A DNA stretch of 64,000 bases from an uncultured Bacteroidales bacterium (GTDB lineage: Bacteria; Bacteroidota; Bacteroidia; Bacteroidales; WCHB1-69). A program made the position numbers and the translations under genes. Shown in pieces: positions 35,056 to 43,079 of the stretch. Under the pieces are notes generated by a model. The model was not told where the DNA came from. It searched no databases and saw only the letters and a list, made by a program, of their open reading frames with translations. The DNA lies in contig ONAB01000013.1 in NCBI GenBank assembly GCA_900315705.1, positions 1-64,000 on the forward strand, read 5' to 3'. How positions within the stretch are numbered: the stretch's first letter is position 1; each line of letters begins with the position of its first letter.

Positions 35056-36843
35056 TTATTTGTTTAAATCCACTTCCACGGTGGTCTGTCTGTCGAAATA
35101 GTGCGTGTGCAGCAGTTCGTGAGACTTGTGACCGCAAGGTTCACCCAGGTATTCTTTGTAAATAGCTTGGATGGACGGGTTCTCGTGGGATTTACGGATC
35201 GGCATCTCGCGGTCAGCGCGGTAGATGGCTTCCCAACGGGCCTTGATGATGTCGGCGTTACCGTGGTGGAGCGGCTGGCCTGCACCGTCGATACAACCAC
35301 CAGGACAAGCCATAATCTCAATGGCGTGGAACTGGCTCTTGCCGGCTTTGATGTCTTCTAACAGCTTGCGGGCGTTCTTCAGACCGTGGGCGATACCGAT
35401 GTTCAGCTTGAGGCCGTCCACGTCGATGGTAGCGGAACGGACACCTTCCAGACCACGGAGCTCTTCGAAGTCGATCTTCGGAAGCGGTTTCTTGGTGATG
35501 ATCTCGTAGGCGGTACGCACAGCGGCCTCAATCACACCACCCGTGGTGCCGAAAATCACACCTGCGCCAGTGGATTGGCCGAGCGGGCTGTCGAATTCAG
35601 CGTCAGGCAGGGACTTGAAGTCGATGTTGGCCATCTTGATGAGGCGTGCCAGCTCGCGGGTGGAGATGGAGTAGTCCACATCGGGGTTGCCGTTCACCTT
35701 GAACTCGTCACGGCCCACTTCATACTTCTTGGCCAAGCAGGGCATCACCGACACGCTGATCATGTCTTCGCGCTTGCAGTTGATTTTCTCTGCGAAGTAG
35801 GACTTGGCAATGGCGCCGAACATCTGTTGCGGGGATTTTGCCGTGGAGGGAAGATCTCTCATTTCAGGGAACTGATGCTCGAAGAAGTTCACCCAAGCAG
35901 GGCAGCAGGAGGTGAGGATGGGAAGAGGAACGCTCTTGTCGCCACCCAGATATTTGGTCAGACGGCCGATGAGCTCGGTGCCTTCCTCCATAATGGTCAA
36001 GTCAGCGGACCAGTCGGTGTCGAACACGTAGTCGAAGCCGAGGGCCTTGAGGGCGGCGGTCAGCTTGCCCGTGGCGATGGTGCCGGGTTCCATACCGAAC
36101 TCTTCACCGATGGCGACACGCACGGCGGGAGCCACTTGGACAACCGTCTTCTTGTTAGGATCCACGATAGCGCGAAGCACAGCGCCGGTGTGGTCAACCT
36201 CGGTGAGGGCGCCCACAGGGCAGACGGCGACGCACTGGCCGCAGAACGTACAAGGAGAGTGGTCGAGGTGCTGGTTGAAAGCGGTGGAGACCACTGCCGG
36301 GAAACCACGCTCGATGGCGGACAAAGCACCCACGGTCTGCATCTCGTTACACATCGTCTCACAACGACGGCACATAACGCACTTGTTCATATCGCGGATG
36401 ATGGACGGGGAAACCTCAATCTGATAGGAAGACTGGCTGTGTTCCGGTCCGATGAACGGGTTCTTGCGGATGCCGAAGCGGACGGCGAGGTCCTGCAACT
36501 CGCAGTTGCCGTTCTTGGCGCACTGCAGACAGTCAGCGGGGTGATCGGAGAGGATCAGCTCGAGGACGGTTCTGCGGGCGTTGATGACGCGCATAGAGTT
36601 GGTGCGCACCACCATATCGGGCATACACTCGGTGACGCAGGCAGGAGCCAGGTTACGGCGGCCGACCACTTCCACCACACAAATACGGCATCCGCCGGGT
36701 TTGTTGTGAACGCCCAAATTGTTCAGCTCAAAATGGCAAAGGGTAGGAATATCGATACCCATACCTTGAGCGGCTTTAAGAATAGTTGTACCTTTGGGTA
36801 CTTCAACTTCTCTGTTGTCTATTGTTAATTTTATCATATCCAT
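35056..36843 (-). CDS. hydA: [FeFe] hydrogenase catalytic subunit HydA
   Basis: A 595-residue enzyme. In order: an N-terminal [2Fe-2S] domain (C36, C52, C55, C69), a His-Cys3 cluster (DHPADCLQCAKNGNC), two [4Fe-4S] ferredoxin clusters (CVMCRRCETMC, CTFCGQCVAVCPVG), then the H-cluster domain with L1 TSCCPAW (about 309-315), L2 MPCLAKKYE (about 359-367) and L3 EIMACPGGCIDGAGQP (about 507-522). All H-cluster cysteines are present. It makes or uses H2 at the expense of NADH and ferredoxin. The maturases HydE, HydF and HydG are not in the window. Confidence 0.95.
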   Translation of the reverse strand: MDMIKLTIDNREVEVPKGTTILKAAQGMGIDIPTLCHFELNNLGVHNKPGGCRICVVEVVGRRNLAPACVTECMPDMVVRTNSMRVINARRTVLELILSDHPADCLQCAKNGNCELQDLAVRFGIRKNPFIGPEHSQSSYQIEVSPSIIRDMNKCVMCRRCETMCNEMQTVGALSAIERGFPAVVSTAFNQHLDHSPCTFCGQCVAVCPVGALTEVDHTGAVLRAIVDPNKKTVVQVAPAVRVAIGEEFGMEPGTIATGKLTAALKALGFDYVFDTDWSADLTIMEEGTELIGRLTKYLGGDKSVPLPILTSCCPAWVNFFEHQFPEMRDLPSTAKSPQQMFGAIAKSYFAEKINCKREDMISVSVMPCLAKKYEVGRDEFKVNGNPDVDYSISTRELARLIKMANIDFKSLPDAEFDSPLGQSTGAGVIFGTTGGVIEAAVRTAYEIITKKPLPKIDFEELRGLEGVRSATIDVDGLKLNIGIAHGLKNARKLLEDIKAGKSQFHAIEIMACPGGCIDGAGQPLHHGNADIIKARWEAIYRADREMPIRKSHENPSIQAIYKEYLGEPCGHKSHELLHTHYFDRQTTVEVDLNK

Positions 36844-36858
36844 ATTGTTACCCTTTAA

Positions 36859-38652
36859 CTATTTGATACTAATTGCGTTAAATTTACATTTCTCCATACA
36901 GGTGCCGCACTTGATACAGAGCTCTTGGTTGATCTCGTGAGGCATCTTGACGGTGCCGTTGATGGCGCCGACGGGGCAGTTGCGAGCGCAGGCCGTACAG
37001 CCCTTGCACTTTTCAGGATCGATGACATATTTTTTCAGAGCCTTGCACTGGCCGGCCGGGCACTTCTTCTCGGTGACGTGGGCCACATACTCGTCCCAGA
37101 AGTTGTCGATGGTGGACAACACCGGGTTGGGAGAGGTCTGTCCGAGACCGCAGAGGGCCGTGTCCTTGATGACGTGGGCGAGGTTGCGCAGCTTGTCGAG
37201 GTCTTCCATAGTGCCGTGGCCCTTGGTGATCTTGTCAAGAATTTCGCAAAGACGCTTGTTACCGATACGGCAGGGAGAACATTTGCCGCAGGACTCTTCC
37301 ACGGTGAAGTCGAGGTAGAACTTCGCGACGGAGACCATACAGGAGGTCTCATCCATCACGATCATACCGCCGGAGCCCATCATAGAGCCAGCAGCCACGA
37401 GGTTGTCGTAGTCGATCGGGGTGTCGAGGAATTTCTCGGTCAAGCAGCCGCCGGAAGGACCGCCGGTTTGCACGGCTTTGAACTTCTTGCCGCCCTTGAT
37501 GCCGCCACCGATTTCGTAGATGACCTCACGCAGGGTGATGCCCATCGGGACCTCAATAAGACCGACGTTATTGATTTGGCCAGCCAAAGCGAACACTTTC
37601 GTACCTTTGGACTTCTCCGTTCCGATGGAGGAGAACCATTCCCAGCCCTTGTTGATGATGACGGGGATGTTGGCGTAGGTCTCGACGTTGTTCACGTTGG
37701 AGGGTTTCTTCATATAGCCTTCCACAGCAGGGAATGGCGGTTTGAAGGTGGGCTCGCCGCGGAGGCCTTCCATAGAGTGGATAAGGGCCGTTTCCTCACC
37801 GCAGACGAATGCGCCGGCACCGTAACGAAGGATGATGTCGAAATCGAAATCGGTGCCGAAGATGTTCTTGCCGAGCAGGCCATATTCGCGGGCCTGGTTG
37901 ATGGCAACCTGCAGACGGTGGATAGCCAGCGGGTACTCAGCACGGATATAGACCAGACCGATGGTGGCTCCGATACAGAAACCGCCGATGGCCATAGCCT
38001 CGATGATGGAGTGGGGGTCACCTTCCAGGATGGAACGGTCCATAAAGGCACCGGGATCACCCTCGTCAGCGTTACAGATGATGTATTTCTGGTCAGCGGC
38101 GTTCTTGGCGCAGAGTTCCCATTTCAAACCGGTCGGGAAGCCGGCACCGCCACGGCCGCGAAGACCGGACTTCTTGATGAGGTCGATGGTGGCAGCGGGA
38201 TCGTGTTGCTCCAGAACGGAAGCCAAAGCCTTGTAACCGTCACGGGCGATGTACTCGTCGATGTTTTCGGGATCGATGAAACCGCAGTTACGCAAAGCGA
38301 TACGCATCTGTTTCTTGTAGAAACCCATATGCTTGGAGTCGGAAATGTGCTTCTGATCCTCCGGGTTTTCGTACAACAGGCGCTGCACTTTTCTACCCTT
38401 GATGATGTGCTCGTCGATAATCTCGCGGCAATCCTCGGGTTTCACCTGGGTGTAGAATGTGTTGTCGGGCAGAATCTTGACGATGGGGCCTTTTTCACAG
38501 AAACCGAAACATCCGGTGGCAATCACCTGGACGTCGTTCGTCAAGTTCTTCTCAACTAAAAGTTGTTCGAAATTCTCTTTGATTTTCGGGCTGTCTGAAG
38601 CCGTACATCCCGTACCGCCGCAGAGCAAAATGTGGTATTTGTAATTTGCCAT
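36859..38652 (-). CDS. hydB: NADH-dependent [FeFe] hydrogenase, HydB/NuoF-like flavoprotein subunit
   Basis: A 597-residue NuoF-like protein with extra domains. It has an N-terminal thioredoxin-like [2Fe-2S] domain (CGGTGCTASDSPK, CFGFCEKGPIV), the FMN/NADH domain (GLRGRGGAGFPTGLKWE), a SLBB region, the NuoF [4Fe-4S] site ESCGKCSPCRIGN, and a C-terminal pair of ferredoxin clusters (CKGCTACARNCPVG, CIKCGTCMEKCKF). This layout is that of electron-bifurcating hydrogenases. It follows a small ferredoxin gene by 14 bp and precedes hydA by 15 bp. Confidence 0.94.
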   Translation of the reverse strand: MANYKYHILLCGGTGCTASDSPKIKENFEQLLVEKNLTNDVQVIATGCFGFCEKGPIVKILPDNTFYTQVKPEDCREIIDEHIIKGRKVQRLLYENPEDQKHISDSKHMGFYKKQMRIALRNCGFIDPENIDEYIARDGYKALASVLEQHDPAATIDLIKKSGLRGRGGAGFPTGLKWELCAKNAADQKYIICNADEGDPGAFMDRSILEGDPHSIIEAMAIGGFCIGATIGLVYIRAEYPLAIHRLQVAINQAREYGLLGKNIFGTDFDFDIILRYGAGAFVCGEETALIHSMEGLRGEPTFKPPFPAVEGYMKKPSNVNNVETYANIPVIINKGWEWFSSIGTEKSKGTKVFALAGQINNVGLIEVPMGITLREVIYEIGGGIKGGKKFKAVQTGGPSGGCLTEKFLDTPIDYDNLVAAGSMMGSGGMIVMDETSCMVSVAKFYLDFTVEESCGKCSPCRIGNKRLCEILDKITKGHGTMEDLDKLRNLAHVIKDTALCGLGQTSPNPVLSTIDNFWDEYVAHVTEKKCPAGQCKALKKYVIDPEKCKGCTACARNCPVGAINGTVKMPHEINQELCIKCGTCMEKCKFNAISIK

Positions 38653-38666
38653 TGGGGACCTCCTTG

Positions 38667-39065
38667 TTATTTGTTATCGATTTTTTCGTAGTTCACGGGG
38701 ATGACACCCTCCAGAATCTCGTTGTTCATAATGTACTTGGAAACAAGCTCCTGGCCTTTCTTCACGTCAACGTGACCGAATACGATGGGATCCATACCCG
38801 GTTTCTTGACCTCCACCGTCGGCTCTGCGTAGCAGTATCCCATACAACCGGTCTGGGAAACGACGGCTTTCACGTTCTGTTTCTTGCATTCCTCAATGAT
38901 GGCTTCCATCGTCTGCTTGGCGCCGGAAGCAATGCCACAAGTGGCCATAGCGACTTTCACCTGAACCAGGTTTTCAACGTTGTCGCCCCCTTCGCGCAAC
39001 TCAAGCTTGGACTGAAGTTCTTCTCTTCTTTTCTTGAGATCCGCTAATGATTTAATTTTTTCCAT
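38667..39065 (-). CDS. [2Fe-2S] ferredoxin-like first gene of the hydrogenase operon
   Basis: A 132-residue thioredoxin-like ferredoxin. A helical start (KSLADLKKRREELQSKLEL) is followed by the cluster site with cysteines in MATCGIASGA and SQTGCMGYCYAEP. It resembles the small extra ferredoxin (sometimes called HydD) that heads hydrogenase or NADH-ferredoxin operons in anaerobes. It may donate electrons to or from HydB. The promoter lies at 39151-39158. Gene name left open because usage varies. Confidence 0.85.
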   Translation of the reverse strand: MEKIKSLADLKKRREELQSKLELREGGDNVENLVQVKVAMATCGIASGAKQTMEAIIEECKKQNVKAVVSQTGCMGYCYAEPTVEVKKPGMDPIVFGHVDVKKGQELVSKYIMNNEILEGVIPVNYEKIDNK

Positions 39066-39150
39066 ACTTAAAATTGTTTTGGTAAGTTATTGAGTATTTG
39101 TGTTTTATATTGTTAAATTGGGTTTAATCCTTCCTCTCGGAAATCGGGGG

Positions 39151-39158
39151 CAAATGTA
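39151..39158 (-). promoter_or_regulatory. Hydrogenase operon promoter -7 box
   Basis: TACATTTG on the minus strand, 86 bp upstream of the first gene. The leader is long enough for regulation, but no known element is recognised in it. Confidence 0.55.
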
Positions 39159-39210
39159 ATAATATTTTGGTTACAAACCACTACTTGTGGATAATAATTT
39201 TTATAAACGC

Positions 39211-39244
39211 GCAATCCCCAAAAATGGGGATTTTTGGGGATTGC
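39211..39244. repeat. Perfect 15-bp stem, 4-base loop hairpin
   Basis: Arms gcaatccccaaaaat (39211-39225) and atttttggggattgc (39230-39244) are exact complements around the loop gggg. It lies 59 bp past the exonuclease stop codon and upstream of the hydrogenase promoter, so it may end the exonuclease transcript, although no T tract follows the stem. Alternatively it could bind a regulator of the hydrogenase operon. Confidence 0.8.
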
Positions 39245-39302
39245 AACTATGGGTTGGATGGAAAAAAACTGACATCCGCTATTGGCGGAAATGAGAGCCT
39301 TG

Positions 39303-40133
39303 TTAGGCTTGTCTGCCGAACTTCTTCTCGAGGCAAATCTCGTGGTAGATCTGGGTGATGACCTCCTTGGTGTAGAGCGGGAAATCCGCCTTCATCATCC
39401 AGTCGTAGTAGGCTGGCTCGCGGAGGAACACCTCCTTGACGGGCACGTTCTTGTGCTTGCCGAAGTTGAAGACCGCCTGCTGGTCCTTGTTCCAGACGAT
39501 GTGGCCGGCCATATCCACGTTGTGCGACTCCTGCGTGAAGGCGCTGAGGGCCTTCACATCGTTCTGCACGGGCACGTAAGTGCGCTTGGTGCGCGGGTCG
39601 GTGTACTGCACCCCGTCGTACTTGTCGAGCTGGGCCTTGAAGACATCGAGGGTGGCGCGGGTGTCGGCGTGGGCGTGATGGGCCTCCGTCAAATCGCCGT
39701 GACAGTAGAACTTGTAGGCAGCCACGAGGTTGCGCGGCTCCATCTTGTGGAAGATGTTCTGCACGTCCACCATCAGGCGGTTGCGCAAGTCGAAACGCTT
39801 GCCGCAACGCAGAAACTCCTCCACCAACAGAGGCACGTCGAACTTGTTGGAGTTGAAGCCCGCCAGGTCGGCGTCGCCGATGAAGGCTAGCAGGTCGTCG
39901 GCAATTTCCGCGAATGTGGGCTTGTCCTTGACATCCTCGTCGGTGATGCCGTGGATGGCCGAGCACTCCTCGGGAATGTGGACGCCTGGGTTGATGAGCT
40001 CCGTACGCTCGATCTCCTCGCCGTCAGGCATCACCTTGATGAAGGAGATCTCCACGATTTTGTCCTTGCCGACATTCAAGCCGGTGGTTTCCAAATCGAA
40101 AAACAGAAGGGGTTTGGTAAGGTTGATTTGCAT
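39303..40133 (-). CDS. DEDDh 3'-5' exonuclease (DNA polymerase III epsilon-like)
   Basis: A 276-residue exonuclease. The first motif LLFFDLETTGLNV places D13 and E15; motif II lies near GFNSNKFDVPLLVEEF, and motif III is HHAHADTRATLDVF (H-x4-D). The C-terminal third (about 195-276) adds a domain found in Bacteroidota homologs (GHIVWNKDQQAVFNFGKHKN, then REPAYYDWM), which resembles the exodeoxyribonuclease X C-terminal region. It would trim single strands in DNA repair or proofreading. It starts 2 bp after the T9SS protein gene. Confidence 0.9.
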   Translation of the reverse strand: MQINLTKPLLFFDLETTGLNVGKDKIVEISFIKVMPDGEEIERTELINPGVHIPEECSAIHGITDEDVKDKPTFAEIADDLLAFIGDADLAGFNSNKFDVPLLVEEFLRCGKRFDLRNRLMVDVQNIFHKMEPRNLVAAYKFYCHGDLTEAHHAHADTRATLDVFKAQLDKYDGVQYTDPRTKRTYVPVQNDVKALSAFTQESHNVDMAGHIVWNKDQQAVFNFGKHKNVPVKEVFLREPAYYDWMMKADFPLYTKEVITQIYHEICLEKKFGRQA

Positions 40134-40135
40134 AT

Positions 40136-42274
40136 TTAGTGTTTTATAATCTTTTCGGTGCTGATGATGCTGTGATCTTTCAGGATTCTGACCATATACA
40201 TTCCGGGGACGAGTTGTGCGGTGTTAATGCGGCCCCCCTCCACGGGTTGTGCGTCCAGCATCCGGCCGTAAAGGTCGAAAATCTGGTACTCGAGGCCATC
40301 GGTCTCCTCCAACTCGCCGATGAACAGGTCGCCGGTGGTCGGGTTGGGGTAGAGTTTCAGCGTCTGCTCTTGCGGCTGGCGGATGCCGGAGTGGTCGTAG
40401 GCCTTGCCCACGACGGGACGGATCATCGGGGCGCCGCGGTAGAACGACTCGCGCCACTCGTTGGTGGTCTTGTAGAAGAAATGCCCGCGGGCGTCGTTGT
40501 TTTGGTCGAAGCCGAGGTTGAGTTGTGTGTTATGTGTCTGGCGGAAGCCCACATAGAAAGTGCCCTCGATGGCGACGGGCTCTTCCGGGTAGTAGTTGAC
40601 AAATTGGAGATACTCCTCACCGAAGGCAGGCAGCTGCGACTCCATCGAGTAGATGACGTTGCCAGGTTGGCCGTTGTTGTCGTCCCAGACCATCAGGGTG
40701 AAGTAGTCCACGTTCTCATCGTTGAGGGCGTGGTTGAAATACATCCGCACACAACGCAGCGTGTCGGGCTGGGCAAGCGTGAACTGCACGGCCAGCGAGG
40801 CGTCGGGACTGCCCTGCGACGAGAGGAGGCAGTAGCCGCCCTCCGCGGTGCCGTCGTCGAAAGCGTAGTAGTTGTAGAATTTCTGCTCGAACGAGCAAGT
40901 GTCGTTGCGCAGCAACTCGTCGTTGGCGCCCTCCATCCGGAACACGTGCGTGATGGTGAAGGAGGCGCTGTCCTCGTTGTCGTAGGTGTAGCTGAAGTTG
41001 ATGGCCGGCTCCGCGTGATAGGGGTAGGTGTGAAGCCCGTTGGTGTGGTAAGGCGAGGCATTCTCGTTGTTTACCGTGGAGGTGTAGATGTTCGTGACCC
41101 CGTCTTTCTTCACGCTGTAGTTGTAGAAGGTGTTCTTGGTGGCGCTCGACAGGTTGGAGAGGTCGTTGTGGAAGTTGGCGCCCATATCCGAAGTGCGGTA
41201 CTGGTGCCACGGCATCGACTGGTAAAGACTCAGAGCGGAAGTGGTGGGACTGACAAAAGCCACATCGTTGGGATAGAGGTCGTTGGCGTAGCGGTCAACG
41301 TCCAGACGGATATAGTCGATGTGCCATTGGTCGCAGTTGGAGGCCCAGCCCACGATGTTGCCGCTGCTCCACGCGTCAAGGTCCAGCGAGGCGTAATTGC
41401 GGAAGCGGAACTGGAAGTTGTTGCGCAGATATTGCGGGTCGGTGATGGGGATGAGCACCTGCTTGAAATATTGGAGCGGGTTCTCGGCCAGCCAGCTGTC
41501 GAGGGTGCAGCCGTGCGTGGACCACACCTCGTTCCACACATATTCGGGTCCGAAGATGGAATCGTAGGGCATCAGGATGGTCTCTCCCGGGAAAGCGTTG
41601 CTCTCGAAGATGTAGATGAGACCGGGGATGAAGGGGTTGTCGATGGTGTCACCGGCCACGTAGTATTCGTCGGGGCCGATGGTGTACTCCCCGTAGGTGT
41701 ATCCCATAAAGATGATGTTGCCGGTGGCGTAGCCGAACTCGAGGATGAGCTCGTCGTCAAACTCCGGGGCGTCGCCCACACGCTCCCACTCCACAGGGGG
41801 TGTCTGGCGACTGCCACCGCCGGGCTGGTAGTAGAAGCTGAAATAGAGCGAGTCGCTGACATACATCGGGCGGTGGTGCGTGAAGTTGCTGTCCAGACGT
41901 ATGGGGCTGGAAGTCAGGGTGTCAGCGGGAAAAGCCTCGCGACTGGCCTGGGGATATACCACGCCTTGGGCGTCGAGGGCGTCCATCGTGACCGCGCCAA
42001 TGCTCGGGGGGTAGATGGGGAAGGAGTTGTTCACAAATGCCAGCCGGTCCTGCCATTTCCGCGCGTCGGGGTAGCCGATGCCCACGGAGAAGTCCTCCAC
42101 AAAGGGCAGCGGCAAGGCCTCGCCGTTCTTGGCGGCACGGGGTTGCTGTTTCGCGGCTTTCGCAATGACGGGGTTGTACGCCAGCCCTGTCACAAACTCC
42201 TGGCTGTGGGCCAGGAAGGGCAGACAAATCAGGATGCCTATGAAGGCGAATAATCGATGAATTCGGTATGACAT
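40136..42274 (-). CDS. T9SS type A sorting domain-containing secreted protein
   Basis: A 712-residue exported protein with a signal peptide (HRLFAFIGILICLPFLAHSQ). The middle part is beta-rich with Tyr/Asn/Asp-rich loops and no recognised enzyme motif (a PQFIxG-like or MAM-like sandwich is possible). The last 80 residues are a typical type IX C-terminal domain: LKLYPNPTTGDLFI, YQIFDLYGRML, LVPGMYMVRI and an end EKIIKH. The protein would be exported by the Sec and type IX systems and anchored on the cell surface. It lies between a PASTA-protein gene (18 bp upstream) and the exonuclease gene. Confidence 0.92.
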   Translation of the reverse strand: MSYRIHRLFAFIGILICLPFLAHSQEFVTGLAYNPVIAKAAKQQPRAAKNGEALPLPFVEDFSVGIGYPDARKWQDRLAFVNNSFPIYPPSIGAVTMDALDAQGVVYPQASREAFPADTLTSSPIRLDSNFTHHRPMYVSDSLYFSFYYQPGGGSRQTPPVEWERVGDAPEFDDELILEFGYATGNIIFMGYTYGEYTIGPDEYYVAGDTIDNPFIPGLIYIFESNAFPGETILMPYDSIFGPEYVWNEVWSTHGCTLDSWLAENPLQYFKQVLIPITDPQYLRNNFQFRFRNYASLDLDAWSSGNIVGWASNCDQWHIDYIRLDVDRYANDLYPNDVAFVSPTTSALSLYQSMPWHQYRTSDMGANFHNDLSNLSSATKNTFYNYSVKKDGVTNIYTSTVNNENASPYHTNGLHTYPYHAEPAINFSYTYDNEDSASFTITHVFRMEGANDELLRNDTCSFEQKFYNYYAFDDGTAEGGYCLLSSQGSPDASLAVQFTLAQPDTLRCVRMYFNHALNDENVDYFTLMVWDDNNGQPGNVIYSMESQLPAFGEEYLQFVNYYPEEPVAIEGTFYVGFRQTHNTQLNLGFDQNNDARGHFFYKTTNEWRESFYRGAPMIRPVVGKAYDHSGIRQPQEQTLKLYPNPTTGDLFIGELEETDGLEYQIFDLYGRMLDAQPVEGGRINTAQLVPGMYMVRILKDHSIISTEKIIKH

Positions 42275-42292
42275 AGAAAAAATGGAATCGTG

Positions 42293-42877
42293 TTAAGGTT
42301 CGGTAATGGTTTCTTCAACGGGTTCGGCGTCGGGCAGGTCGCCGATGTTCTTGCCCACCACCAGCGATATCTTCTCGCCCATCTTGATGTCGGTGCCCGT
42401 GGCGATGGAGTGCCCGCGGTAAAGAACATCCAGGACGGCATTCTCGTATGGACTGGGTTTTTCCACAATGCGGTCGAGTACAAGCCCTTGCGCCTCCAGG
42501 ATGATTTGCGCCTGGCGGAGGGATATGTCGTGCAGCTCGGGCATCTTGATGGTGGGAGGTTCGGCAGCGGCAACGGTGAGATAGACCTTGCGGCCTCGCT
42601 TGACCATCTCGCCCGGGGCGGGATCCTGCTTGAGGACCGTGCCCGGCTGCTTGCCGTTCTCGTAAAGGTGGTCGCTCACCTCAAAGACAAAACCCTCCTC
42701 GCGGCCGCGTTGCGTCAGCTCCTGCGCCGGCTGGCCCAGGAAACTCGGCATCTCGAACTCCTTGCCGTGGCGCGTGAACCAGTGCATCAGCAGCATTATG
42801 ACCACCAGCATCACAAGCGACACGACCACAGCCAACAATATGTGGAACCACAACCGGTTGAAGTATGCTTTTTTCAT
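42293..42877 (-). CDS. PASTA domain membrane protein
   Basis: A 194-residue protein. A membrane anchor (ILLAVVVSLVMLVVIMLLM, about 13-31) is followed by two to three PASTA repeats (about 40-185; EMPSFLGQPAQELTQRG, QDPAPGEMVKRGRKVYL, VVGKNIGDLPDAEP). PASTA domains outside the cell bind muropeptides or lipid II; there is no kinase domain. The start at 42877, the first after the -7 box (42930-42937), gives the correct membrane topology; an in-frame ATG at 43006 is upstream of the promoter. Confidence 0.9.
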   Translation of the reverse strand: MKKAYFNRLWFHILLAVVVSLVMLVVIMLLMHWFTRHGKEFEMPSFLGQPAQELTQRGREEGFVFEVSDHLYENGKQPGTVLKQDPAPGEMVKRGRKVYLTVAAAEPPTIKMPELHDISLRQAQIILEAQGLVLDRIVEKPSPYENAVLDVLYRGHSIATGTDIKMGEKISLVVGKNIGDLPDAEPVEETITEP

Positions 42878-42929
42878 ATTATTCCAAATATTCGTATAAC
42901 ACCAAAAAATACATTTTATTATAAGGCGG

Positions 42930-42937
42930 CAAAAATA
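42930..42937 (-). promoter_or_regulatory. PASTA gene operon promoter -7 box
   Basis: TATTTTTG on the minus strand, 53 bp upstream of the PASTA gene; divergent from the box at 43020-43027. Confidence 0.6.
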
Positions 42938-43019
42938 ATAAAAATAGTGAATGGTTTTTCCATCCACTATTATTGGAACATTTCTTGTCATATTAGGGCC
43001 TTTCATTGAAGAAAAAATG

Positions 43020-43027
43020 TATTTTTG
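43020..43027 (+). promoter_or_regulatory. PurF-like gene promoter -7 box
   Basis: TATTTTTG on the plus strand, 53 bp upstream of the start at 43080. Confidence 0.6.
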
Positions 43028-43079
43028 CGGCTGTTTTTATCGCTCTTGTTTTCTATAATCAACTAATAATTAAGCAATT

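Noticed and set aside
36925-38559. A 544-codon open frame opposite hydB
   Set aside because: Shadow frame; hydB's cysteine motifs are intact on the minus strand.
40139-42253. A 704-codon open frame on the plus strand opposite the T9SS cargo gene
   Set aside because: Val/Gly/Glu-rich composition typical of antisense shadows; the minus strand has a signal peptide and sorting domain.
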